Made by a program: the position numbers and the translations under genes. Positions 38,725 to 52,049 of a stretch of DNA of 64,000 bases are shown here, piece by piece. Origin of the DNA: Setophaga petechia. Taxonomy: Eukaryota > Chordata > Aves > Passeriformes > Parulidae. Within the stretch, counting starts at the first letter, position 1. Every line of letters starts with the position of its first letter. The notes under the pieces are model-generated. The model was not told the origin of the DNA. It was given only the letters and a program-made list of their open reading frames with translations, and searched no databases. The stretch lies in NCBI GenBank assembly GCA_024362935.1, contig JANCRA010000010.1:13198501-13262500 (forward strand), in the 5' to 3' direction.

Positions 38725-39478
38725 GGAGCTCAGAGGTGCCTTCCAGGAACCCATAGGGAAATTCTGGATCTGTACAAGAAAGGTTCATTACTAAATCAAT
38801 ATCTGAGGGCTAAAGGCTGCCCTCAATAGATGGATATTTGGGAGTTTATCTCTAGCCAACATTTCTGCTGATCCCACAGATGACTTTGGAGATTGCAATT
38901 TGGTGCCTGCAGCTATTGGTCTGTGGAAACAACACACTGTGGCTTTCCAGGAGTCTCCTGAGAGACATGACACAGAATAATTCACCTCCAGTGCCTGATC
39001 TCAGCAAAGCTCTGCCACTGAGTTTTTGCACTTAGTCACCAGGGTTACCTTCCCACTTTTCAGGCTAGAAGGACACATGAACAGTTTTGCAAATTCAGAC
39101 TCAGAAGTCTAAGTTTGGAACCAAAGGAAAACAACCCAGACTGACCCAGAAAGCTTTGCAGCAGGGAAGGGGCTATGGAGAGCTCTTCTGAATGTGTAGA
39201 AGTGTCAGCAGCACACGCAAATGACAATCCCAGAGAGCTAACACCAAATTCCAAATTCAGGAATTCCCATTACAGACCCTCGAAACTCATTAAACCCTCA
39301 GTACTTTTGAGGTCATTCTTGATGAAACAACACAATAGATTTTCTTCTTGTTCCCATCTTCTTTTCTTTAAAGTTATATAGAGTTGAAAGCACTGACGAG
39401 TGTGTATGTGTGTATTAACTACAGATTAATTTAGACGTAAATTATGTATTTAAAGCCTTGTACAGAAGATGAAAAGCC

Positions 39479-39514
39479 TGAGCATTTGGGGGCCGATTAG
39501 ACCCCAAATGTTCA
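39479..39514. repeat. Inverted repeat (13-bp stem, 10-nt loop)
   Basis: TGAGCATTTGGGG at 39479-39491 pairs with CCCCAAATGTTCA at 39502-39514, with one G-T wobble in the RNA sense. The loop is GCCGATTAGA. The stem is short for a microRNA precursor and no extended pairing is visible. It may be a chance hairpin or a protein-binding dyad. Confidence 0.7.
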
Positions 39515-42500
39515 ATTTCTGAGACAGCCTGAGAGCTGACTCCCAGCTCCCCACGCACAGTTTCATGCTCTTTCATGCTCTGTTCAGGCTGCTTTTTCTT
39601 CTCTCCCCTCTACTGAGCACAGGCACCTCCAATTAATTTCACTGGAGCTGTAGCAGAGCTTATATTCTTTTTCCAGTCAAAATACCATTTTGCACCACAG
39701 TTTCCTTGCTTTCATGATGCTGAAGTACCAGTCTACAAATACAACTAGAGGAACCGTGCCATTTCATTCTCTCTCTAGGTTCATCACTAGAATGTAAGTA
39801 TATTCTGATTTAAACCTGAATATTAAGATCCAATTTACCCTCCTCCAAGAGTCTCAGAGAACTTCTTTAGCCAAGGGGAATTGCCTGAATGTCCCAAGAC
39901 AATTTGTTTTACCTTAGAGGAAATTCCAGTTGAAAACAAAGCACAGCTGTTTCTCTTTGATACTGAAACAAACGTGTTTTCTGCTCTCCCATATATAAAT
40001 CTAATCCTCATTTCAGCTCAGGAAATGACTGTGGGGACACTGGTCATCAAGGGTGCACAACAGAAGTAGTGAGAAATGCAGCAATTAAACTAAGAGGATA
40101 AAAAAGCATTTGTGTAATGGGAAATCTATTACCATTTATCACGTGTAGTATTTGAGGTGGCTCTGCCAAGCCATAGAATCCATTGCAAATAATGCAAGAG
40201 GATAATGAAAATATGCATAAATTTTCAGAAAAAATAAAGCAAAACACAGTGTGATTAATGAATATACAGTATTCAGAATATATCCATGTACTGCTACGTT
40301 TATCTGTCTGACAATGAACACACTTTTTCTATAATAGCAACTGGTGGAGAAGCAGCAAGGAAAAGAAACAACCTTCTATTCAAGTAAACATTTAAAAGTA
40401 TGTATCAGAACAAAACTAAAGGAGCAGAAACTATTCCAAGTAGAGCTCACATTAAATTAGTTCATTTTTCCCTTGAAGTTGCCATATAGTTTGTTTTCTT
40501 CCTTGGGAATAATAAAGCAAAATCCTGTGTGTCTAATACATATCCTGAAAATTACACACTGTACTAAAATGCATTTTAGAAGGCAGTATTTCCTTACTAA
40601 CAGGTGCAGTTATGGCTGAATGTATTAATGTTACAAATACTGATAATACTGCCTTTGTGAATTTGTTCTGATTATTGTCATCTTCTCTTCACTAGTTTAA
40701 AGGATGTTCCCACATTACTTTTTATGTGCTTCAATGACTATCAGTACAGTCAGTGGGCAGACCCATAAAACAGGCTCTGGGGAGAAAAATGCAGATTTAT
40801 AAGGAAAGGCAGCCTTTTCTTCTTTTCTTTCTGTATTTGTACATTGTCTGCAAAAAATAAAACCAGGTATTTCCACATACTGGACTAACAGTGTTTTTAT
40901 CATCTATATAGATCAGACTACATTAAAGTGGCCAACCAGTGTACAGCTTCCATTCAGAAAGAAAGCAAAATAAACAAAATTCACCACAGATAGTTTTTCT
41001 CTGTAAATAGTGTATGAGTATATATGGGCATATAGATTATGTGGGATTACTGTCCTGCAAAAATATGTCAAACAGATGGGCCAACAACAATCTGAAGGTA
41101 TCTCTCAAAAACATTCATTCCATAGTGAATATTACAATATTGCAATTAACAGACAACAGATCCTCCCCCCAAGAGCCTGAGAGCTCTTTGAGAGCCACAG
41201 AAGAAAATAACATTGACCAACTGTGGCATTAAAGCATTTGGAGACAAAAAGTCTGCCTTAGATAAGCAAGCAGGATCAATGCTGAAACAACAAATCCAAT
41301 ACAGTAAGCCTTGAACCAAAGGCAGGATGAGCTGATCTATAAAATTCAGCTATCCCACAGACTCATTGGCTGCTCTCTGTTGGCAATGAAGCCCTCCTTC
41401 CTGGCACAGGAATTCCCACAGAAACCCCCATATCCGCTGTGGAAAGCGGAGCAGCACCAGAGTAGCCAGAAGGGGCTCTCTCCTCCCCCAGGCTCCAAGT
41501 TTATTGCCTCTTGGAGTGTGTTAAATCAAATATGGTGCAAACAAATGCTCTTAGTTTGGGCTGGGGGGTCAAACTGGCAGCTCAACAAAGCCAAACTGAA
41601 GTGGTTTCTCCTCATATAGTGACGTTGTCAATAACAGACATTTGGAAGAAGATGTTCTACCCACATTGACACCTCTGCTGCTTTAACTGATTACCCTTAA
41701 TAAATGATCCTGTGACAGTGTGAACAATGAATAATTTCATTGGAACCACGCTCATTAGTAGACAATTCCCAAAAGGAAATGGTCTAAATTATGCTTTACA
41801 AGTACCTTGTCTGATCCTAATTAGCATGGCTACAGCTTTCCCTGTGCAATGCCACAGCCTCCAACAGAGTAAAATCTGGGTTGGGATGTGTCATGTGGCA
41901 CTATAACATTTAATTACCCTGACAATAACTTATGCAGGTGACAGCCTGCCACAAACTGTGTTCAGCAAAAAGGCAAACATGCTTCAGTCATTAACCCTCA
42001 CCCTTGATACTTTGAAAGTTCTTATTTTCTGCATCCAGGGGCACCTTTTCTGACACACACTCTTAACATCCTGTGCAATTTCTTACAAACTCACCAAAAG
42101 GACACTTCATGAGAAATGCTATGTTTAGTTTTCAGCTACCTGCAATTATTTACCCTGAATTAGAACTTCTCCCAGACGCTCAACCCTCTGTAGCACCAGC
42201 TGCAAGAAAAAAGCAAGAGGTTCTTTGGAGAAATTCCTAGTTCTCACCATTGCATTTGCTGAGACCAGGAATGCAGCCATGTGTAACCACCATATGTGCT
42301 GACAATGTCTTCCCATTTTTCTTCTCCATAAGTCACACCCCATAAGAGCAGGAAGGCTGAACACATTTGATTTTTCGGGCACTTTTCTGCAATTCAAATG
42401 GGTGAACGGCATTTGAATTGTGTCCCAGAGCTAAGAAGATGACTACTTTAAGCATTCACCTCTATGTTCCTTTCCTGAGATTCCAGCTTAAGGCATGTCA

Positions 42501-43584
42501 GTATTATTTGTAGACATCTTTCCTACTATGACTATTTTATCAGCTGATGTTTGGAAATGGGGCTAGCAGAGCTGTATTATCCCGAAGAGCAGTGACCAAA
42601 GTGGTACTGCCTATTGCCCACACTAAGAGGAGTGGTCCTGCAGGTGAAATACTTTTGCCAGGATTCAGCCCAAGACCACAGATTATTTTGCTAGGAAATG
42701 CTGGAGCTATCCTTTAATAATTAAATGACACAGTATGTTTGCTCAGTCTGTGAATCCATGGACAAGACATCAGTCTTTCCAAGGAGGCAGCTGAGCCTCC
42801 TGAAGCAAGAAATTAAAATAGTCTTATCTGCATGTGCTGTGCTGCCGCTCGCTCCGACTGCCAATTGACTCGGGAGAATGAAAGGCTCCTGCAAATGCTG
42901 GCTGCAGATGCCTGCCTAGACAGGGGTCATGCTCTGCCTTCATGGATGTACTCCCAACAGTCTTCTCACTCTATTTTACATTGTTGCTGTGCTAATGAAG
43001 CAATTAGCCAGGAACAGCCCAGACGAGTTAGAAAGCTGAAAGCCAAAAGGCATCTCCCTTTTAAGCAGGTTCTTGTGCCCCAGTTTAAGTGCCAGCTGCA
43101 GTCCTCTGCTGTGAACACAGTTAAAGATAACACACAAATCTGTCACTTACAGAGCGCCATCAGCCCCAGAAAGGATGGTAGGAAAGCTGTGGTCACTGCA
43201 GCCCACAGCTTAGCTTTGAAATTAAAACAGCCTCATTTTAGACATTTTATATAGGGAAAATGTGGATAACTGTGCAGAATCAGTACTGCCTTTTAAATGG
43301 ATGTATATGTGCCTTTTAAAATAGCATGTTTGTGCTGGTAGACTTGCTGTTACTAATATTTAGCACCCAGTAAAAAAACTACTTCGCTTTTTAAGCAAAA
43401 TATTGGAAGCTTCAAGTTAAACAATTATTAATCAATAGCAGAATGTTGAAGAGGTCTTAAGGACTCATGAAATTGAATTTTATTATTCTCATTAAACACA
43501 CTGCACCAATACTATGTTTGCTTATAGAAACCTCATCTGAGGGTTCATGTCACCTACAGTGTATAGACATTCCCATGTCACACT

Positions 43585-43852
43585 GAGTAGGGTTTAAATA
43601 GAAGAAGTAAAGAAAGGGCTAAGGGAAGTACAATTATCTCTATTTTAAACTATTATATACAGATGCTTTTTTGAAAATAATACCAATAAAGGTATTATAG
43701 TAGGTTTAAATAGTAGGTTTAAATAGAAGAAGTAAAGAATGAGTAGGGTTTAAATAGAAGAAGTAAAGAATGGGCTAAGGGAAGTACAATTATCTCTATT
43801 TTAAACTATTATATACAGATGCTTTTTCGAAAATAATACCAATAAAGGTATT
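43585..43852 (+). repeat. Recent 112-bp direct duplication
   Basis: Copy A spans 43585-43696 and copy B 43741-43852, both beginning GAGTAGGGTTTAAATAG and ending AATAAAGGTATT. I count two differences in 112 bp (about 98% identity). The 44-bp spacer 43697-43740 holds further partial copies (TAGGTTTAAATAG, then AAGAAGTAAAGAATGAG), so the expansion was stepwise. The content is AT-rich and non-coding. High identity implies a recent event, such as replication slippage or unequal exchange. Confidence 0.95.
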
Positions 43853-46800
43853 TTAGTCACAAAAACAAATTAATGAAGGCCACAGCACATTATCTGTATT
43901 CTGGTTTCCTTAAATCAAAACCAGATGTATGCCTACCAGTAAACCAACCAGGTTTGCCTTGGTCTTGTCCAAGTTGCCAGGGATACATGGCTGAAGGATT
44001 TGGCCTGTGTTTTCACAGGACATCAAACTGAATTATGCTTGTCCACCATCAAATCTCATTACCAAATCCACTGCCACACATAACTGGCATTATTATTTCA
44101 TCTGCAAAACAGCTGTACTCATTTAATCTGGCAAAAAAATTTGCCCATCAGTGGCCTAGCCACAAGACTGAAAGCCAACAGCAGAGTAGGAAACTGAGCC
44201 CTGAGTAAATCCATATATCCATCTGAAAATTCATCATTAATTTTTCCTCATTTAAGCATTTTTCTGTCCACACCAGGCTTGAATTTCCCACCCCATTTGA
44301 TAGTAGGTGTAGATTTACCAGCCCCTGTGGTTATCAGACCCAGAGCTGCACCATCACCGAGATGACTCAATGTTCACTTTTCCAAGAACTGACTGCACTG
44401 TTAATTAAACAGAGATTTGTTTGGGAAGTGTCTAAATTGTAACAATTATCACCATGATGGCATAATTAATAATGGATTGAATCTGGCCAACAGCTGATAT
44501 TTTGAAAAGCACTTCCCAGCAATTTCATACTTCCTACTAAGTGAGATATTTATTTTTGTCATCCAAGGAAGACTTTAGGAACTCCATTTTCCACATCTAC
44601 TGTCTCCAGACTTAATTTATTATCCCCATTTCTGAAGTATTTCCCTACTCCAATAGCTTACATTTCCCTCATCCTGGAATTGCCAAATTGATTTCCCTAA
44701 TCAGCAATGCCAAACTCAGCCCTTCACAAAGACTGTGATTCAGTCTATGCCTTATATTTTATGTTGATGTCTAAAAGCAATGTGAAACCTGCATTTTATA
44801 GTCAGGGAGACTGAAAGTCACTCTCTATTTGCATTTCCTTATTAATGGGTTGGTCGCATCATCAGGTGAATGAGTTGAAAACACTTTGTTCCAAAGTCAG
44901 TGTTGATGCATGCTACAGGTGGAATTTCAGATGAATCAGAGGAAAGATGGTGTCTGGATTTTTCTAAAACTCTTTTGCTGCCTGGTTTTGCCTATTTATT
45001 TTTATTTTTCAGTTGCAGAAAACCTGCCAAAGCAAGTGCTGCAGAGTATTTTGAGACGCTAATTCAGTATGTGTCTCTGCTTCCCTAGAAATTCCAGCTG
45101 CTGGCCTCCAGGCTCACCTGTGCTTGTCTCAACCACAGACAAATTCAAGATCTGGCTGCAAAAAGGACTGAACTACACAGCTTCTGCAACTACTTTATAA
45201 GCAAGCAAGGTGTGGATGCCACCTCTAATCATTTCAGCACTCATAGACTTGTTCTTGAAGAAGAAAAAGTCTGTCTCATCAAACATTTTTGCTCATTTCC
45301 TTCGTGTTTATTACAGTTGATCTCAAGAGGGAAGGACTGGATTGAATCTGATAATCCAGTCCTCTGAAAGCTGAAACCTGCAGCTCTTATTTACCCCCTC
45401 TGTAGCTCTTGCCATTATATGAAATGTGAGAAAGAGGCACAGAGAAATTCAAAGAACACTTAACAGTAAGAAAGTATATTTATCAGAACAAGATTAAAGA
45501 GATTTAAGGAACTCATATATTTTTTTTCTTTTTGCAAATATTAGCCTTCAGCAAAGACATAAAAACATTTGTCTTCATTCTAAAGCGAATATTATCAACT
45601 AATTAATTTCTAGCACCAAACAGTCCGAATGTAGAAGGGTTTAATTGCTGAAAATGTTGAAACAGAATCTTTTCTCAGCAAAATTTATGTTTGGCTACAA
45701 TGGACTGAATCTGTTTGATCAAAAGCTTTCTCTGTACAATTGTCTTTGCTGGAAGTTAAGAGAGACCATAACCTTTTGTGAGCTTTTAGTCCCCTCTGAA
45801 TCTCCAGCGAATGCCAGCAATTCCCTTTCCATGGGCACTGCAGGAGGTGCAAGTAGGGTGCCCAGGAGGAGCCATAAATAATGCAGCTCCACAAGGCCCT
45901 TAGCAAAGAGGGAGACCAGGGCTGCTGGGGCTTTGAAAGGGCACCTGACTCCAGTCAGGAAGCAAAGCTTTCTCCTTCTGCCGGTCCCCACAAGGGAAAT
46001 CACTTTGAAAGGTTAAAAAAGGGCAATTCTTTCTTGCTCAACAGACCAGTTTGTATCTTGTGATATGAGCAGAGCTGCTAATAACTGCTTCATTTAGAGT
46101 TCACTCACCACTGCAGGGCACTGGAGGAGGGAGGATTATTAGGGTCTTCAGCCTGTGGCTTCCTTGGGATCCTTTGCGTTTATCTACAAATATCCCAGCC
46201 TCGATGCTATTAACCCTGACTTCTTCAGAGCTGCACATTAATTCCCTCTCCAGGTTTTCTCTGTTCTACCAGCAACAATGCTGCCCTCACTAGCAGGGCA
46301 CTCGGTGCCAGCTCTCAGTGCTGTGCCAAGGCCTTCACAGGTTTAACCTCAGCTGCTTGATTGCTGCTTCCAGTGCTCCAGAACCATCCCCAGACCACAA
46401 CCTTGATCAAATATTGCCGCACACATAGACCCAGCCTTGTCCCAATGCTCTGCCAAAAGGATCCCTTTCCTGTTTCTCTACCTTGCCTGGTGTAGAGTCC
46501 TGTCCAAATCACTTCACCTCCTGCAATGCTATGTAAAAATTTATTTAGAGGTTCCTCACACTATTTAAGTTACCACTGCTTTTACTAAACATCATTCTCA
46601 CATCTAGGGGCATATAGAGCTCTATGAACAGCCACATTTGAAGAACAGAGGCATAGGAATACACAAATCTCTTTTTCCAGCATTTGAATTTATGGCTGGA
46701 AACTAAACTATCAGCTTTGCAATGATTTACTGCTGTACAATAAGACCCACAAGATATAAACAGAGAAGACAGCCCTGCAGGACGATAAATTGCCACAAAC

Positions 46801-49800
46801 TAAGCTGTCATCACAAAATTCATAAAAGCCTTGTGAAAACCACCCTGCTGATGGGACACAGGATTTTATGGCACAGGGTCTCTTCCAAAGTAGGAGATAC
46901 CCATTCCTGGACTCCACCACCACCTGCAGCTCTTCCCATCTCCTCCCTTGCTGAGGGTCTGGGATACCCTTTTCATGAGTTTTGCCCCTTGTTTTCCTAA
47001 AGCACACAAACCCTTTGGACAGCCTGGCCAAGCAGTTTTGGACTCTCTTGTTAATGCAACCCCCCCCTGAAGAGGAATCACTCTGAAAGGCACCTCTCTG
47101 AAGATGTTTGTCTTCACCCCAGGGATCAGGCAGGACAAGACCAGCTCTGAGAGCAGCCCATCAGAGATCACTGCAGCTTCTGATCTCCTCTGCCTGCCAG
47201 GGCTGTCCCTCTGTGGGTCTTCATGTCCCTCCAAACCCCAGTACTTGTGAACTTCAAAGCCACAAGAAATACACCAGCAATTCTGGGAAGCTCGGCCAGT
47301 GACTTCACAAGGATGGCTTGGTTTTAATCATGTGCCTGGGGGATTTCTTGTGGGAGGATGAAGCAACTAGGTCTGGCATCACTTAGGAATGAAAGGGTAG
47401 GAGTATAACAGAGATGATGTGAAAGGCTGAGCAACATCCCTCTGAATTAATTTATATAACCCAGAAGTTCAGCAGCTCTGTATTTTTAAGGTGGCCAATA
47501 CTGGGTGAAAAATCAGAAGAATAAATGTATCTTAGCTTTCAGAGGGACAAGAGAGGAAAAAATATTAGTTCCCCTTAACACTACATATGATTGGGATGTA
47601 GGTTTATATTCAGAGCCTTAGAACAGTGCAGAAAGAGCTTTGATAGATGGCACACACAGATGTTTAGGTCACTGACAGTCACCCCTCCCTTACCAAATTT
47701 CTCTCCTGAGAATAACACGAGGCTTTCCCAAACAGCTCCTTTGCTGAATCTGTCTTTCTGCTTAGACATCACAAAGCCAGGCAACTCAGTGCTGCCTTGC
47801 AATGGGAAAGGGGGGGACACAAAACAAAGAAATCCAGAGAGACTGTCCGTAGGGAAATCCAAAGAGCTACGAGAAGATAAAACAAGAGGCAAAGAAAAAT
47901 CCTTATGAAAATGCATGAGATGTGAAAAACTGACAGGCCAATTAAATATGCCTAAATAGGATCAGAGATTATCCCAATGCCACTGTCGTGTCCTATTGTT
48001 CTCCACCCTGCCTCTGTTCCCCCTCCTCAATCTCAGAGAAGCAGCTCACTGGAGACTCCCAGTCCCTCCTGCTGGTCCCTCTGACCAGTGACAGCCGCAC
48101 ACGTTACAGACCCATCACCCTCTGCCTTGTGCCTCTGCTTTTCCCAGTCCTCAGCCAGCTGCTGGCATTCCCACTCCTGTGCACTGCTCCTGCAGAAGGA
48201 ACACAAATGCTGAGAGCCTGCAGGGAGTGGGGGCTGGCTGACGCTTCTGTAAACACCACTCTAATCCGTTTCAGATATTAGACTCCCATATATGTGTTTT
48301 TAATAATAAAGGAAACATTTAGATGCTGCCAAGGTATCAGAGAGCCAGTAGCAGACACAGAAGAGCCACCCCCACCAAATAAACAATAGGAAATGCTCGC
48401 TTATCTTTTCATACCACTAGGCCTCCAGGCTCCAAAAGAAATGATTGCATTCATTTGCATTTTATTGTGGAGATATAACTGGCTGGAATAAGTGCCAGCA
48501 CAGAATCCAACTGCAGGAATGCAGTATTTTTCTCCCCATTTGCCTTAACTGATGCTTTTTCTTTTTTTCTGTCAATCCATCTCTATCAGTGTTGCCTGGA
48601 TGGCAGAAGTGCATTAACCCACTACCCATCTTGCATTTAGGGAAAAAAAAAGCCATCAGTTGAGCTTTTTAAAAGCCTCAGGCTTACAAATTGTTGCAGA
48701 GTAGCAGAGACTGTGAAAGAGGGGACTCTTCACCTAAAGCATTTCCAGACAATAAAGCCAAAAGGTTCTTAGACAGTCACACATTCATGTCCCAAAAGCC
48801 CTACAAGCCATATATAAGTCAGCCCACAAGTGAAATCTTAGCCTTCAGTTTTACTTCCTTTACAATCAACAAAGAAGAACAGATTCTCCAGAGAATTCAT
48901 CACGTGAGTTTGTGATGTTTTGGGTCAAGAAGCCCCAGTTCTTCTCCTTTCCCTGTGAAGCAGCCTGAATCCATGGCTTAGAGGGAGAAGTCCACAGTGC
49001 ACACCCAGCTGAGATGGACTCAGGCTATCTAACTACTATTGTCCACACAGCTTGGCATTAACTACAGGTTCAAAAGGTCTGTGTAATTCTTTTTATCAAA
49101 AGAGGTACCAAATAAATAAAAAATAACCAAAGCATTCCATCTCTCAAGTCAGCACCTTGGAGCTCACTAGATGAAATGGCAAGAAGGAATACAAAATTCA
49201 GCCATGGTGGGATCACATTCCCAGCATGAGAAACTCACAGCTGGGGGTGAACCTTCTCCGTGACAATTTCCTATTAAAAAGATGAAGTGAAATACACACA
49301 GGGTCACCAATAGCAACAGACTGTCAAACTGTCAAACCTGGTTACTGTTTTCTGCTGCCTCCTCGCATTCTGATACCTGAATACGTTCAGGTTTTCATTT
49401 CCTTTCTTATCTGTTGAGCCATTTCTTACTAGAGATAACGTAAGAAACATAACAAAAAATTTAGGCAAAATTATTTGACTATATTCACTGGAAAAAATGG
49501 TGGCAGAAACAATCAGACTCTTGAACTACCTAAGGAGGTAAGAGAAGCAAAAGTCTGGACAATTGGAAGCTGAAGCCAATACAGGACAATCAGCAGTGTT
49601 GCTCACCATGACACTTTCTCATGTCTCCAGCTCAGACAGCAGTGCCCATCCCTGCCCCAGTCTGTGTGACCCTGGGCGAGTTCAGTAACATCTCTGTGCC
49701 CCAGGTCTCCAGCTGTAAAAGAAGCCACCCAAGGTCCTGCAAGAACAGGGCCATTGGGTGCTCCAGGACAGGGTCACAAAAGCAGCTCAACAGAATGAGA

Positions 49801-50700
49801 TGCGTGAGAAAAGGAGTGAGTCTGTAAAATGTACAAAAGGTACAACAATACTATTGCAGACAAACTACCAACTGTGACAGCATCAAGAGCATTGACCTAC
49901 ATTGAACCTGAGTGTGGCTTTGTGCTAAGTGTGGTTTCATAAGGGCTCCATATCCCCTGGACACTGGCAACGCAAAGGGAAGGAAGCTGAGCCTCATGGT
50001 CAAGTGCACAGACCTACACATTTTCCTCTACTGGGTCACAGCCTACAGCAGAAAGTTCAAACGTGCTGGGAATGTGTCAGTGAATGCCCTAAATGACCCT
50101 TTTTCACATTCTTGGCATCTTTTGTTTTGCTGTTTTATAGATAGGCTAAACACAGAATCATTTCCAATGATATTACAGCCACAGCATTGTTTGCTTGGAA
50201 GGCAAGGGTGGATATAATGGACCTGGGTCCAGACAAACTTTGGTGGACAAAAACATCCCTCAGAAAAACAGCAACCTAAATTCATCTATTTCCCATTGCT
50301 TTTCAGTTGCATAAATATACAGAATAAACATTCTGCCTTAAATATCTCCACATGCAACCACATATATTAAACAAAATTCTGAATGAGCTACACGTTCTCC
50401 CTACATTTCCAGGAGCACCATTCTTCCAGAAAGAACATATTCCCTTCTCTCTCCCCTTAAAAAATGTGCAAAATGCCACCCACACAAGCAAGGGAAGGTT
50501 TATAAAAGGAAACCCAGGAGTTTCACTTCCCTGCCTTTACCACTTCTCCCACCAATATTTTTCACAAAGAGCAGAACAGCAGTGTCTGGCTGTAGGAAGC
50601 TCTCCTGTCACACGCAAGCAATGGATCTCAAACAGGAACATTGTCCCAAGGTGAGCAGGAATGTTCCTGTTTCCTTACCAGCAGTACAGAGGTGCAGGTG
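43853..50700. other. Non-coding tract, no exon recognised
   Basis: AT-leaning sequence to about 45600, then mixed. There is a homeobox-motif patch near 44400-44490 (TTAATTAAAC, AACAATTATC, ATAATTAATAATGGATTGA). Overlapping frames occur on both strands near 46866-47234 and 47581-47916, none recognisable. No transposon structure was seen. Confidence 0.5.
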
Positions 50701-50711
50701 GCACAAACCAC

Positions 50712-50841
50712 CTGGGTCACACAGTTCCTGGCTCTCCCCTTCCTCCTCCACCCTCAGCTCCTCTCTCCATCTCTTCCTTCTCCTCGATGACTTCTTAAGG
50801 ATCTTCAAAACCTTGTTCACTTTGTTCATTTGGTCTCACGG
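50712..50841 (-). CDS. Weak candidate 5' coding exon with very basic N-terminus
   Basis: On the minus strand a pyrimidine-rich acceptor (CCCATCCCCTCTCTGCAG) is followed at 50841 by a short leader with an in-frame TGA, then an ATG at 50829. The open frame begins MNKVNKVLKILKKSSRRR, strongly basic and then acidic. A CCCAG|GTGGTT donor lies at 50712/50711. From the ATG to this donor is 118 nt, ending in phase 1, the same phase as the candidate exon at 37693-37747. The frame could be chance, since the region is purine-rich on this strand. I do not recognise the protein. Confidence 0.15.
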
Positions 50842-50943
50842 CTGCAGAGAGGGGATGGGATCTCCCCAGCTCTGGTGTCTCAGCAGCTCCAGCTCCCAAG
50901 GAAGGAGGGACAGATAGAAGCAGGCAGGTCACTGGGAAAGCGC

Positions 50944-50966
50944 TTGTGTGTATGTGTGTGTGTGTT
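50944..50966. repeat. TG dinucleotide microsatellite
   Basis: A TG run with a single interrupting A, about 23 bp long, in otherwise mixed sequence. Confidence 0.8.
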
Positions 50967-50969
50967 TCA

Positions 50970-51965
50970 AAAGCTTCTTTCCACCCAAAGAGAGAGTTTT
51001 GGGTGGTGATAGGAGAGGGGGGAGGAGGGAGAGGGATTTCTTTTGCCTCTGTCCATCCTCAGCTCTTACAGACAACAAGAGCAGGCATTTCTTCTCCCTG
51101 ATGACTTGGGAAAGCACATAACTCACAGGGGCAGCAGATCCTGTATAGGGTTTTCAATTTCTGTTTTTGACAATACATGCATTCTGGCAGATTTCAAATA
51201 CTCCTCAGGCAAAAGAGCCAGCATCAGCTCAGAAAAAGCAGTGACTCTTAAAGAATTCTGGCTTCTTTTCAAAGACTAGAAATAGCTAACTCAGACAGCA
51301 AATAATATCTGCATCTATGAGAAATGCTAAATAACTCTGCAAGCTTGTAGGAAAAAACCTTGACTTTCCTGTGCTCACACAATTGGTCACCTTTCAGCAC
51401 TTAGTTTCTCACCAGCATCTTTGGACAAAGACAAATAATTTTTACAGTTTCCTGCAGACACTGAGGCAATGCAAGGTGAAGTAGCTAGTCAAGACAGTTT
51501 TAGCAGAACCAATGAATGCATCCCTGAAAATAGCTTCCTTTCCTGTTTCAAAAGCTTAGACTCTCCAAAGTTTTCAAGTAATTTAGAGTCTTTAAATGTT
51601 TCTACATGACCCTCTGGTATTTTAATGGACAATAACATGCAGCCTATAGAGTCCACCCAGGGCCATAGCTGCTCTCAGACACCACCAAACCACTGAGAAG
51701 AATGCAAGAACCCTGTGTGGGAAACTCTGACATGATCTCCTGTCCATGGCAATCTCCAAAGAGAGAGAGTTCAGAGTCCCTTGCACTGCAAAGGCATAGA
51801 TGAGCAGTAAGAGCATTCCCTTTGAAAGACTCATTTTGTTTGTAAATTACAGTTTTGAGAGTCAGGAGGCTAAGTGGAGAACAACCCTGTGTGCATGGGA
51901 ATGACAGCCTGGGAGTCACATGGGTGACAGGATGAGTGAGACCCTAAACAATCTAACAGAGCAGG
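50970..51965. other. Non-coding tract, nothing recognised
   Basis: Short overlapping open frames only (the longest is 91 codons, 51644-51919 minus). No motif, repeat or exon signal stands out. Confidence 0.55.
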
Positions 51966-52049
51966 TGGCATTCCTGCCCATGGCAGGGTGGGTCAGAACT
52001 AGATGACCATTCAGGTCCCTTCCAACCCAAACCATTCTATGATTCTGTA
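51966..52049 (+). mobile_element. CR1 LINE 3' end (5'-truncated)
   Basis: The plus strand reads CCTGCCCATGGCAGGGTGGG, then AACTAGATGA, then AGGTCCCTTCCAACCC, and finishes CCATTCTATGATTCTGT. This is the highly conserved 3' terminus of avian CR1 retrotransposons, including their short ATTCTATG-type tail instead of poly(A). Only about 85 bp remain; the 5' side stops abruptly in unrelated sequence, typical of CR1 5' truncation. It is the clearest evidence that the window is avian. Confidence 0.92.

Larger units (their letters stand above)
37870..43584. other. Non-coding tract, partly AT-rich
   Basis: No exon was recognised. It contains a hairpin at 39479-39514 and a possible old hAT-type end at 38689-38724, both listed separately. 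From about 39780 to 41230 the sequence is AT-rich. A motif-rich patch at 41690-41960 (ACAATGAATAATTTCATTGG, CTAATTAGCATGG, TTTAATTACC) resembles enhancer sequence but is unproven. The plus frame 42832-43254 (140 codons) matches no family I know. Confidence 0.5.

Noticed and set aside
39561..39580. TTTCATGCTC repeated twice
   Set aside because: A 10-bp tandem duplicate is too small to be informative.
42832..43254. 140-codon plus frame with cysteine-rich start
   Set aside because: No recognisable domain and no splice signals that clearly bound it; equally likely chance.
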